In this document: positions 25,810 to 32,437 of the stretch, piece after piece
How the letters are laid out: every line of letters begins with the position of its first letter
How positions within the stretch are numbered: the first letter of the stretch is position 1
Source: an uncultured Granulosicoccaceae bacterium
GTDB lineage: Bacteria; Pseudomonadota; Gammaproteobacteria; Granulosicoccales; Granulosicoccaceae
DNA: 32,437 bases
Assembly (NCBI GenBank): GCA_937922015.1
Contig: CAKZVB010000083.1
Coordinates: 1-32,437 of the forward strand
Direction of reading: 5' to 3'
The notes under the pieces: generated by a model
Database searches by the model: none
What the model saw: the letters and a program-made list of their open reading frames with translations, nothing else
What the model was told of the DNA's origin: nothing
Position numbers and translations under genes: made by a program

Positions 25810-25838
25810 TTGCATATATTCATATTCGTGAATATACT
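25810..25838 (+). promoter_or_regulatory. Promoter of the YeeE/YedE operon
   Basis: TTGCAT (25810-25815), a 17-base spacer and TATACT (25833-25838) form a good sigma-70-type promoter. The operator palindrome covers the spacer and runs into the -10, so a bound repressor would block polymerase. Confidence 0.65.
25815..25836. promoter_or_regulatory. Palindromic operator matching ATTC-N8-GAAT (SqrR/BigR type)
   Basis: TATATTCA and TGAATATA form perfect 8-bp arms around a 6-base spacer. The inner part is exactly ATTC (25818-25821), eight bases, GAAT (25830-25833), the published recognition pattern of the persulfide-sensing ArsR-family repressor SqrR and its relative BigR. Such repressors often control YeeE/YedE genes, which follow here. 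No regulator gene is in the window. Confidence 0.68.
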
Positions 25839-25881
25839 AAAACGATGTATGTCAGCGACATGAAACAATCCGGAGAAAACA

Positions 25882-25986
25882 GTGAGCCTGCATTTTCATG
25901 CGGATTCGGCGTGCAGAGAAACTAATGAAATATTTGTACAAAAACTAATGCCAGAATGTTTAAAGTGGGGAGAATTTTATGCATGA
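25882..25986 (+). CDS. Possible 34-aa leader ORF upstream of the YeeE gene
   Basis: A 34-codon frame starts with GTG 25882, preceded by CGGAGA with 6-base spacing, and ends with TGA 25984-25986, overlapping the next start by 8 bases. The peptide contains two cysteines and opens MSLHFHADSACRE. It could be a leader peptide coupling translation to the transporter gene. I recognise no family, and chance cannot be excluded. Confidence 0.28.
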   Translation: MSLHFHADSACRETNEIFVQKLMPECLKWGEFYA

Positions 25987-26407
25987 ATATATACTAGCGC
26001 TCATCGGTGGAACGATGATAGGACTAGCGGCTGTGATGCTAATGGCCTTTCAGGGTAACGTCATGGGTATCAGCGGTATCGCCAGTCGATTGTTGCCCCC
26101 GGTATCCGGTGATTGGTCATGGCGAATTAGTTTTTTCGCAGGCGTGCTGGTCGCACCGCTGCTGGCAATGGTCTATAGCGGAACCATGCCAACTGTTGAA
26201 ATAACAGGCAATGTACCATTGTTAATAGTTGCTGGAATACTAGTCGGTGCAGGTACGGTGATTGGCAATGGTTGTACCTCCGGTCACGGAGTTTGCGGGT
26301 TGTCGCGTCTGTCCAGAAGATCAATAGTCGCTACCGGCATTTTCATGCTTGCAGCTGTTGTCACAGTGTTTATCGTAAACCTCTATGGGGCGAGGGTGTC
26401 ATTGTGA
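25979..26407 (+). CDS. YeeE/YedE-family sulfur transporter subunit (PmpA-like)
   Basis: This 142-residue membrane protein has about four helices and the signature GNGCTSGHGVCG (96-107), with cysteines C99 and C106. In the YeeE/YedE family such cysteines relay sulfur from thiosulfate or related species. The N-terminal GLAAVMLMAFQGNVMGISGIA is the matching half-motif. A GGGGAG ribosome site lies about 7 bases upstream. The second half of the transporter follows in the next gene with GTGA overlap; other bacteria have both halves fused. The operator upstream suggests control by sulfide or persulfide. Confidence 0.88.
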   Translation: MHEYILALIGGTMIGLAAVMLMAFQGNVMGISGIASRLLPPVSGDWSWRISFFAGVLVAPLLAMVYSGTMPTVEITGNVPLLIVAGILVGAGTVIGNGCTSGHGVCGLSRLSRRSIVATGIFMLAAVVTVFIVNLYGARVSL

Positions 26408-26841
26408 AGCTTGCGATAAGTTTTCTGTCGGGCCTGATTTTTAGCGGCGGGCTCATTGTGTCTGGAATGATAAACCCTGCAAAAGTTATAGGATTTCTGG
26501 ATCTGTTCGGTCAATGGGATGCGTCATTGGCGTTTGTTATGGGTGGTGCTGTATTGGTAACGAGTATCGGTTACAACCTGATTCTTGAAAAACCCAAACC
26601 GTTATTGTCAGAATCTTTCTCGATACCTCAAAGAACTGATATTGATAGTGCTCTTGTGGCAGGGCCGGTACTCTTCGGTGTGGGCTGGGGGCTGGTGGGG
26701 TTATGTCCCGGGCCGGCCTTTGCGGCGCTCATCGCATCGCCACTCGCGACCATTCCTTTCTTTCTGGCTATGCTCCTTGGTATGTGGCTGGGGCGGAATA
26801 AATTTGTTTTCCCGCTGAGCAGAACGCACGCCTCGTCTTGA
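26404..26841 (+). CDS. YeeE/YedE-family sulfur transporter subunit (PmpB-like)
   Basis: This 145-residue membrane protein has the second-half family signatures GLIFSGGLIVSGMINPAKVIGFLDLFG (10-36) and GWGLVGLCPGPA (94-105) with cysteine C101. The start is GTG 26404, sharing bases with the TGA of the preceding gene (GTGA); the longer open frame to 26272 is out-of-frame read-through of that gene. The two subunits presumably assemble into one pore for a reduced sulfur compound. Confidence 0.88.
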   Translation: MKLAISFLSGLIFSGGLIVSGMINPAKVIGFLDLFGQWDASLAFVMGGAVLVTSIGYNLILEKPKPLLSESFSIPQRTDIDSALVAGPVLFGVGWGLVGLCPGPAFAALIASPLATIPFFLAMLLGMWLGRNKFVFPLSRTHASS

Positions 26842-27026
26842 TACAGCAGCAATCAATTATGGTGCGTGTGACTGCTCTGTTGAGAATGGGCTGTTGATTG
26901 GAATTTCAGGACTTATCAATAGGCGTGCTGCGTGGCATTGCAATGGTTTCGCGTTCGGCTCTGCCAATTGTCTATATTCCAGGGTTATGTTGTGATTTCC
27001 CGTCGATAAATCCGGGTGATTGGTAA

Positions 27027-28091
27027 TTAGTCCAGTGGGGCGTGCAATCTGGTTTGTTCTGTAACGATGCCGCCGCGATTACCGATTTCGATTGATCCGT
27101 AGCGTTGCCTGAAGCACTCCGGTAATGGTCGATCGTTTTCGATGGAAAGCCACAGACGCATAAGATGACGCCGCTTTACAGGCTCTGACCAGTCCGTAAA
27201 ACCGGTGCGGTCATGAAGTTGTGAATGGTTGTAGACAAATTGCATATCTCCGGGTTCCAGTTGCATAGCGAAGCAAAGATCCGGATCGTTTGCGAGTGCG
27301 TCAAACATATCAAGCGCTTCGATATGGGCCGGCGTCAGGGGCATTGCCTCTTTAAATCGTTGTGCACTATCGATGTATTGTCGTTGGTAAAATACAGTCA
27401 GGTATCCCTCGTGCCAGTTGAACACCGGAATTTCTACAAAAGGTTTTGCACCGCGTGGGATTTCCCCGCGCCGGTCTGTGGCAATGGGGTCAAATAATTT
27501 TGCCAGCAGGTCAGGGCGCTCGGTTTTCATGCGGTTGTAGATTGTCTCTGCGCTGACCAGCAGTGATTCGCCTCCCTCCTTCGCTTTTCTAATGCACAGC
27601 AGTCCAACGACATCGGCGCTGTCTGTGTGAAAAGACTGGCGTTCACTTGTCTGGTAGATGCGGGTGGTCGGGTCTTTGGCGTTTGCCCCGGTATCGCGAA
27701 CATGCCCGAGAATATGCCCTTGCGCATTCTGCGACCTTGCATGTCCAACGTGACTGCCAATGCCACAGAAGATGGTTGCAGCAAAGTAGTTGGTGTAGTG
27801 TTCGATGGGCAAACCACGTAACACCTCGACACCTGTGCCTTTGAGCATGGTGTTGGTTAACGCATCAATGTGACTGGCAAAAGTAGTGAGCGGGAAAGTC
27901 TCTTTGGTAATTTCACCGATATCACGGTCAAGTGACAGGAAATGATTTGCGGCATTTTCAAGATCGTCTATGTCCTTTTCGGTAAGCTGGTAGAGCCATG
28001 TCTCCGGTGAGCAGCGCATATCCCGACCCAGCCAGGTTGATGGACGTGAAACAAAGGGAAGATTGGCGATGTTTTGTGTTGGGGCGTTCAT
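27027..28091 (-). CDS. TauD/TfdA-family Fe(II)/2-oxoglutarate dioxygenase
   Basis: The 354-residue protein has the iron-binding triad H155 and D157 (FHTDSAD) and H293 (QLHDRTGF), plus the 2-oxoglutarate-binding arginine R312 (RRHLMRLWLS). It would couple 2-oxoglutarate decarboxylation to hydroxylation of a substrate, which may then break down. The TauD/TfdA family acts on taurine, aryloxyacetates, betaines and other acids; the active-site pocket cannot be read from sequence alone. It is divergent from the amino-acid ABC operon across 570 bp and convergent with the sulfur-transport operon. A link to the neighbouring importer is plausible but unproven. Confidence 0.9.
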   Translation of the reverse strand: MNAPTQNIANLPFVSRPSTWLGRDMRCSPETWLYQLTEKDIDDLENAANHFLSLDRDIGEITKETFPLTTFASHIDALTNTMLKGTGVEVLRGLPIEHYTNYFAATIFCGIGSHVGHARSQNAQGHILGHVRDTGANAKDPTTRIYQTSERQSFHTDSADVVGLLCIRKAKEGGESLLVSAETIYNRMKTERPDLLAKLFDPIATDRRGEIPRGAKPFVEIPVFNWHEGYLTVFYQRQYIDSAQRFKEAMPLTPAHIEALDMFDALANDPDLCFAMQLEPGDMQFVYNHSQLHDRTGFTDWSEPVKRRHLMRLWLSIENDRPLPECFRQRYGSIEIGNRGGIVTEQTRLHAPLD

Positions 28092-28122
28092 TTATGTATG
28101 TTGCTCGTGAGGTTTCGATTTA

Positions 28123-28163
28123 ACCTTTGATGAGTCATCGTCATTCGCGACCTTTGATGCGTC
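28123..28163. repeat. Tandem direct repeat upstream of the dioxygenase gene
   Basis: ACCTTTGATGAGTC (28123-28136) recurs as ACCTTTGATGCGTC (28150-28163), 13 of 14 bases identical and 27 bases apart, close to two and a half helical turns. Direct repeats just before a start codon are typical activator sites, for example AraC- or LysR-type, but no regulator is adjacent. Confidence 0.6.
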
Positions 28164-28369
28164 CATCAGTTTAATGATGAGCTATGCCCGGGGTGCTGAA
28201 ACCGGTGATGATGCGCTGAATTCATTCTTCCGGGCATTGCCATACTCTGACTCTTTCCAAGTATATCGACGTCCGGGTACATTGGACTGATAAACCTGCC
28301 TGATTTACTGATAAGCAGTACACCAGGCAGCGAACATCACGCAGGTAAGTGTCGACCTGTTATACCAGC

Positions 28370-28426
28370 TGCAACAATTGTTGCAACCGGCACTGGTTGA
28401 ACAGGTTGCACCACGGTGTCGCAACC
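28370..28426. repeat. 16-bp palindrome and related GCAACC repeats
   Basis: TGCAACAATTGTTGCA (28370-28385) is a perfect palindrome. GCAACCGG occurs at 28383-28390 and again at 28421-28428. GGTTGC (28404-28409) pairs with GCAACC (28421-28426) around an 11-base loop. The cluster looks like a multi-site regulatory element upstream of the amino-acid ABC operon; the protein is unknown. Confidence 0.55.
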
Positions 28427-28661
28427 GGAAAATACACGTTATTTTGTCAGGTGCAGGGGCATTTCAACGGAAAGAGGTCGATATGATAAGCTTTGCCAGA
28501 GCGGTTTCGCTGTTAATTTCCCGGAGGACCTGATTAATCCCTTGCGCGGATGTGCATTATTGAATTAAGTTGTGTAAGCATGACAGTCGTAATTGAACCA
28601 TGATCCATCCGGAATTACCTGTGTTGACAGGTATATTCTTCACAATAATCGAGGATTGAGT

Positions 28662-29498
28662 ATGAATTTTAAGAAAATTGCTATAGCAGGTATAGTCGCA
28701 GTATCACTTGGCGCAATTTCCAGTGTGGCCCAGGCGGCTTGCACCAATGACGTGTGGAATAAAGTGATGAAACGCGGCAAAATGGTTGTCGGGGTTAAAG
28801 CAGATTACAAGCCGTGGGGCTATCGAAATACTGATGGCAGTATCGTCGGTATGGAAATAGATCTGGCGCAAGCCGCCGCTGATGCGATGGGTGTTGAACT
28901 GGAAACTGTTGCAGTACAGTCTTCCAACCGCATGCAGTTTCTGGAGCAGGGCAAAATCGACATGATGATCGCCACCATGTCAGATCGCGCAGACCGACGT
29001 GAAATTGTCGGTATTGTGCAGCCGAACTACTACACCTCCGGCACCAATATCATGGCACCCAAAGCTCTGGGTTTTAAGCAGTGGGAGGATTTGCGCGGTA
29101 AGCCGGTGTGTGGAAAGCAGGGTGCTTTTTATAATGAAGTTGTCACTGAGCGCTACGGTGTAGATATCGTTGCTTTCACCGGCAACGCAGAGGCCAAGCA
29201 GGCACTTCGGGATAAAAAATGTGTTGCCTGGGTTTATGATGATTCATCGATCGGTTCTGACCTTTCATCAGGTGAGTACGACGACTTCGAAATGCCACTG
29301 GCGTCTGAAGATGATAATCCCTGGGGACTGGCGGTTCCACTTGCTGAGAAAGACTGTGTGTTCGGGCACTTCATGTCCGGTTTATCCTTCAACATGCATC
29401 AGTCGGGTCAGTTAATTGCGCTTGAGGAAAAGTGGGGCATACAAGCCACTCAATATTTACAGGATAAGAACCAGGCCTACGGCGACTGGATTAAGTAG
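28662..29498 (+). CDS. Polar amino-acid ABC transporter, periplasmic binding protein
   Basis: This is a family-3 (PBPb) periplasmic receptor of 278 residues. ATG 28662 is used, with GAGGA about 7 bases upstream and a clear signal peptide ending AQA near residue 25; the frame open from 28593 would add an unlikely leader. Typical features are GVKADYKPWGYRNTDGSIVGMEIDLAQAAADAMG, the NRMQFLEQGKIDMMIATMSDRADR contact region and KPVCGKQGAF. Cysteines near residues 148 and 186 may pair. It heads the ABC operon, followed by a stem-loop and the permease genes. The ligand is an amino acid or similar small polar compound. Confidence 0.93.
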   Translation: MNFKKIAIAGIVAVSLGAISSVAQAACTNDVWNKVMKRGKMVVGVKADYKPWGYRNTDGSIVGMEIDLAQAAADAMGVELETVAVQSSNRMQFLEQGKIDMMIATMSDRADRREIVGIVQPNYYTSGTNIMAPKALGFKQWEDLRGKPVCGKQGAFYNEVVTERYGVDIVAFTGNAEAKQALRDKKCVAWVYDDSSIGSDLSSGEYDDFEMPLASEDDNPWGLAVPLAEKDCVFGHFMSGLSFNMHQSGQLIALEEKWGIQATQYLQDKNQAYGDWIK

Positions 29499-29508
29499 AT
29501 AATTAAAC

Positions 29509-29533
29509 GCAGGGAGCCAATGACGCTCCCTGC
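29509..29533 (+). promoter_or_regulatory. Intercistronic stem-loop after the amino-acid binding-protein gene
   Basis: GCAGGGAGC and GCTCCCTGC form a perfect 9-bp stem with a 7-base loop, 10 bases after the stop codon. No T run follows. Its position and design match the stem-loop at 8057-8078 after the other binding-protein gene, pointing to the same role in lowering permease expression relative to the receptor. Confidence 0.7.
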
Positions 29534-29592
29534 ACAATCATCTATCGTAATTAATGAAACAAGATTGACTGCACGATCCGGGAACGCGCTGC

Positions 29593-30351
29593 ATGCTTGA
29601 AACTTTTGTAGAATTTTTCAGGCAACTGGCTGACGACTATCCGCGCTGGAACTTTATTTTCTTCTACGAACCCAGGCAATGGGCGCGTATCGTTAAAGGG
29701 CTTCAGTACACTCTGGTGTTGTCGTTTGCCTGTGTGATCTTATCGGTAGTGATCGGTATTGTCGGCGCGTGGATGCAGGGTTCATCCTCTGTCTGGGTTC
29801 GTCGCGTAGTTCAGGGCTATATTCAGTTTTTCAGAAACACCCCGCCATTTGTCCAGTTATTGTTTTTCTATTTTGCATTGGGTCAGTTTACCCCATCGGT
29901 TACCGGCCCGGACGGCTGGACCGAAGTACCAATCATCTCCAATGTGGGCTGGGCAATAATTTCACTGTCGATGTTTGCCGGAGCGTTTAATGTTGAGATT
30001 TTTCGTTCAGGCATTGAAGCTGTCCCGGATTCCACTCAGGAGGCAGCCTATGCGCTGGGGTTTTCGCGCCTGCAAATCTACAAAGAGGTGGTGTTGCCAT
30101 TGGCATTTCGTGTGTCGCTGCCCGCGTTAAACAATAACCTCGTCAATCTGGTCAAAACCACAACTCAGGCGATCGGCATCGCGGTGCCGGAATTATTGTA
30201 TCAGTGTGTGAGTATCTGGAACGACTATCCCAGTGCCCAGTACCCGACGATGCTACTGCTGTTTGTATCATTCATTGTATTGGTGGGCATACTGGTTTAC
30301 GGCATGCATCGCTGGGAGCGAGCTATTCACATACCAGGGTACGGGGGTTAA
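29593..30351 (+). CDS. Amino-acid ABC transporter permease, first subunit
   Basis: This 252-residue His/Glu/Gln/Arg-type permease has the family start (YTLVLSFACVILSVVIG), the FFRNTPPFVQLLFFYFALG motif (about 79-97) and the EAA-type ATPase loop EAAYALGFSRLQIYKEVVLPLAFR (about 149-172). The C-terminus WERAIHIPGYGG is normal for the family, so the adjoining inserted element did not remove coding sequence. It lies 94 bases after the binding-protein gene. The TAA stop touches the left end of the inverted-repeat element. Confidence 0.92.
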   Translation: MLETFVEFFRQLADDYPRWNFIFFYEPRQWARIVKGLQYTLVLSFACVILSVVIGIVGAWMQGSSSVWVRRVVQGYIQFFRNTPPFVQLLFFYFALGQFTPSVTGPDGWTEVPIISNVGWAIISLSMFAGAFNVEIFRSGIEAVPDSTQEAAYALGFSRLQIYKEVVLPLAFRVSLPALNNNLVNLVKTTTQAIGIAVPELLYQCVSIWNDYPSAQYPTMLLLFVSFIVLVGILVYGMHRWERAIHIPGYGG

Positions 30352-30623
30352 GCCCCATTATTCACAGGGCGACGGGTGAAAATTAACAAAATGTCTATGT
30401 ACAAAATTCCAAACACTATTTCGGGTACCGTTTTTAATTTCCCTGTGTGTCTGTTCACCATCAGTCGGACCTTATTTTCATTAACCTGGTGCTGCACATC
30501 TCGCATGATCAAGCTCGGCACGTGGCGGGCCACGTTTCCCGCTCGGTCAAGCAAGCTGTTTTACACCCCTGTTTTGATCAACTTGGCCGCAGAATGGCGA
30601 ATCCCTGTGAATAATGCGGGCTT
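30350..30623. mobile_element. MITE-like element with terminal inverted repeats
   Basis: The 274-bp segment is bounded by CATTATTCACAGGG (30356-30369) and its exact reverse complement (30603-30616). Beyond one extra base, AAGCCC and GGGCTT extend the repeats to about 20 of 21 positions. Inside there is no credible gene, but a 7-bp hairpin (30520-30535, arms ACGTGGC/GCCACGT) and a TGATCAA/TTGATCA pair occur. It fills exactly the gap between two permease genes that are normally adjacent. No clear target duplication was found. It could be a MITE or the remnant of an insertion sequence of unknown family. Confidence 0.6.
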
Positions 30624-30626
30624 GCC

Positions 30627-31526
30627 ATGACAAAGCGGCACACGATACCCGGGATACATAGCAAGCCGTTAACCGACCTGCCGGTATTAAAACCGTTTAC
30701 TGCGGTAGCAGCAGGTGAACCGGAAGATCTTTTATTCTCGCGCTGGCTTGTGTCAACTCCACTGTGGGCATGGGTGCTGTTATGTGTGGCTATTGTTGCC
30801 TGGCCGGCAGTCGGTATAGCGGCCACGGACTACACAATGACTCAGGCATTTCAGGCGCTGCTCAGATGGATACCGTTTATTGTTACCGGTGGCTTTTTTT
30901 TCAATGTCATTATTTCCTTTTTTGCCATGTTGATTGGTACCGTGTTCGGAGTGGTGCTGGGACTGATGCAAATATCACCATTGCGTCTTATCAGATTGCC
31001 TGCCCAGGTCATCACGCAGATATTTAGAAATTCACCGTGGCTGGTATTGCTGTTTATTGTATTGCTGGCGCTGCCATTTGAAATTGAAATAGGCGATACC
31101 ATCATTCGCATACCAGACTGGGTTAAAGCGGTATTCGGGCTTTGTCTGCCAATCATGGCCAATATTGCCGAAGTCGTTCGCGGTGCGATCAACTCAGTGC
31201 CAAGCGGTCAGTGGGAGGCGGCGGAGTCACTGGCTTACACAAGATCGCAAACACTTTGGCAAATTGTTCTGCCGCAGTGCTTCAAACGAATGATACCGCC
31301 ATGGATGAACTGGTATGCCATTCTCACCATGGCGACCCCGTTATGCTCTCTGCTGGGCGTTGAAGAACTCATCACACTGAGCCGGCAGGCAATTGAAGCT
31401 GAAAATAATCGACCTGAGTTGCTGGTACCTTTCTACGGCTTTGCGTTGTTAATCTTTTTTGCCTACTGCTACCCGATCGCCCGTGCCACCATCGCACTGG
31501 AACGACGTTATGCGGTCAAACTCTAG
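30627..31526 (+). CDS. Amino-acid ABC transporter permease, second subunit
   Basis: The 299-residue protein has an N-terminal extension (about 1-45) before the first helix, as in AapM/BztC-type subunits. The permease core follows, with IFRNSPWLVLLFIVLLALPFEIEIG (about 132-156) and the ATPase loop NSVPSGQWEAAESLAYTRSQTLWQIVLPQCFKRMIPPW. ATG 30627 begins only 3 bases after the right end of the inverted-repeat element, so its ribosome site would have to lie within the element; none is obvious. The ATPase gene starts 9 bases after its stop. Confidence 0.92.
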   Translation: MTKRHTIPGIHSKPLTDLPVLKPFTAVAAGEPEDLLFSRWLVSTPLWAWVLLCVAIVAWPAVGIAATDYTMTQAFQALLRWIPFIVTGGFFFNVIISFFAMLIGTVFGVVLGLMQISPLRLIRLPAQVITQIFRNSPWLVLLFIVLLALPFEIEIGDTIIRIPDWVKAVFGLCLPIMANIAEVVRGAINSVPSGQWEAAESLAYTRSQTLWQIVLPQCFKRMIPPWMNWYAILTMATPLCSLLGVEELITLSRQAIEAENNRPELLVPFYGFALLIFFAYCYPIARATIALERRYAVKL

Positions 31527-31535
31527 GACTAGCTG

Positions 31536-32291
31536 ATGACAAATAACAGTTGGACAGATGATCAGCCAATAGTATCTATAAAGGATGTGCACAAGTCGTT
31601 TGGTCAACTGGAGGTGCTCAAAGGCATTTCCATGGACGTAATGAAAGGCGAAGTCATATGTATCATCGGACCTTCCGGCTCTGGAAAGTCGACCCTGATC
31701 CGCTGTATAAACGCGTTAAATGATATTCAGTCAGGATCTATTACCGTTGAAGGGATAGAGGTTAACGACAAGAAGCTTAACAAACTGGAGTTGCGTAAGA
31801 GAGTTGGTATGGTGTTTCAGCAGTACAATCTCTTCCCGCACAAGACGGCGCTGGAAAATGTAATGATGGCACCCATCAAGGTGTTAAAACAATCGCCGGC
31901 AGAGGTAGAAAAAATTGCCCGTTCCCTGATCGAAAAAGTCAGGCTGCAGGGTAAGGAAGACAGCTACCCGGGTGAGCTGTCAGGCGGTCAACAGCAACGG
32001 GTAGCAATAGCGCGCTCATTAGCGATGAACCCTGAGGTTATGTTGTTTGATGAAGTAACAGCAGCGCTTGATCCGGAAACAGTGAAAGAGGTGTTAGTCA
32101 CTATTAAGAATCTGGCTGAAGAGGGCATGACCTGCATGCTGGTCACTCATGAGATGGGCTTTGCCAGGGAAATAGCCGATCATATCTATTTTACCGATCG
32201 CGGTGTCATTGTAGAGCACGGACCACCGGCAACATTTTTTGATAATGCTCAGGACCCTCGTACCAAAGAATTCCTGAGCCAGATACTCTAG
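31536..32291 (+). CDS. Amino-acid ABC transporter ATPase (GlnQ/AapP-like)
   Basis: This 251-residue ATPase is of the polar amino-acid uptake class. It has Walker A GPSGSGKS (45-52), Q-loop Q95 (VFQQYNLFPH), signature LSGGQ (148-152), Walker B VMLFDE (168-173) followed by VTAALDPE, and the switch histidine in LVTHEMGFA. The C-terminus ending PRTKEFLSQIL is typical of GlnQ-type proteins. It ends the operon; no clear terminator is visible in the remaining bases. Confidence 0.95.
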   Translation: MTNNSWTDDQPIVSIKDVHKSFGQLEVLKGISMDVMKGEVICIIGPSGSGKSTLIRCINALNDIQSGSITVEGIEVNDKKLNKLELRKRVGMVFQQYNLFPHKTALENVMMAPIKVLKQSPAEVEKIARSLIEKVRLQGKEDSYPGELSGGQQQRVAIARSLAMNPEVMLFDEVTAALDPETVKEVLVTIKNLAEEGMTCMLVTHEMGFAREIADHIYFTDRGVIVEHGPPATFFDNAQDPRTKEFLSQIL

Positions 32292-32437
32292 CAACCAGGA
32301 GCCTGCGCGGCAGAACCTCTGCTACTGCGAACGCGCCCTGACGGTGCGCCCAAGGCGATAGTAATTATCGATCATTTTCGTTACGTATGAACAACTATGC
32401 GCCTCAAATGATCGTACCATCATTTACTAAGACAAGG
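32292..32437. other. Downstream flank, no feature identified
   Basis: The last 146 bases after the amino-acid ATPase gene contain no recognisable gene, repeat or convincing terminator. Confidence 0.4.

Larger units (their letters stand above)
28092..28661. promoter_or_regulatory. Long repeat-rich divergent regulatory region
   Basis: The 570-bp spacer between the dioxygenase and the amino-acid ABC operon has no convincing gene. It holds a tandem direct repeat (28123-28163), a 16-bp perfect palindrome (28370-28385) and GCAACCGG repeats, each described separately. TTGACA at 28624-28629 is a possible -35 without a good -10. Confidence 0.5.

Noticed and set aside
28593-28661. Upstream start for the amino-acid binding protein
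   Set aside because: It would place a non-signal-like leader before a perfect signal peptide, whereas ATG 28662 has its own ribosome site.
30376-30630. 84-codon frame within the inverted-repeat element
   Set aside because: It has no clear ribosome site or recognisable domain. A resemblance to a transposase C-terminus was considered but was too weak to claim.
1-32437. tRNA, rRNA or CRISPR features
   Set aside because: No cloverleaf-like gene, rRNA-like stretch or regularly spaced repeat array was seen on reading both strands; a covariance-model scan would be needed to exclude small RNAs.

Overview
The window looks like chromosomal DNA from a heterotrophic, probably marine, Gram-negative bacterium. 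Moderate GC content, tightly coupled genes, RND efflux, TTT transport and the protein families suggest a proteobacterium, most likely gammaproteobacterial; this is inference, since no marker gene is present. I see no rRNA, tRNA, CRISPR or intact insertion sequence.

Layout. (1) 1-546: intergenic DNA with one or two possible small ORFs. (2) 547-3526, minus: a tripartite tricarboxylate transporter, tctC-tctB-tctA. (3) 3797-18016, plus: a catabolic block of 14 genes, many overlapping by 1-8 bases. It starts with an enolase-superfamily sugar-acid cycloisomerase/dehydratase, a DgoK-type kinase and a DgoA-type aldolase. Next come a sugar-type ABC transporter (binding protein, two permeases, ATPase), an NTF2-like protein, a histidinol-dehydrogenase paralogue, an SDR, a LacI-family regulator, a double NTF2-like protein, a bicupin and a stand-alone MetE-C-like methyltransferase. 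(4) 18099-20352, minus and convergent: a short FAD monooxygenase and another double NTF2-like protein. (5) 20637-25132: an RND adaptor and inner-membrane pump with no outer-membrane gene. (6) 25279-25656: a small VOC protein. (7) 25810-26841: a two-gene YeeE/YedE (PmpA/PmpB-like) sulfur-transport operon behind a palindrome matching the SqrR/BigR pattern ATTC-N8-GAAT. (8) 27027-28091, minus: a TauD/TfdA-like dioxygenase. (9) 28662-32291: a polar amino-acid ABC operon (binding protein, two permeases, ATPase), with a 274-bp element bearing terminal inverted repeats between the two permease genes.

How it may work. The first three plus-strand enzymes form a recognisable lower route: sugar acid or anhydro-sugar acid to 2-keto-3-deoxygalactonate, then its 6-phosphate, then pyruvate and glyceraldehyde 3-phosphate. 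The genes after the ABC transporter do not belong to the textbook galactonate pathway. Together they suggest uptake and stepwise oxidation or demethylation of a modified sugar or polyol that is then fed into that route. The LacI-family regulator probably acts at a perfect 24-bp palindrome (6714-6737) just upstream of the ABC binding-protein gene. The most novel aspects are this mixed cluster with five NTF2-like domains in three genes, the MITE-like insertion, the sulfide-type operator, and matching stem-loops directly after both ABC binding-protein genes.
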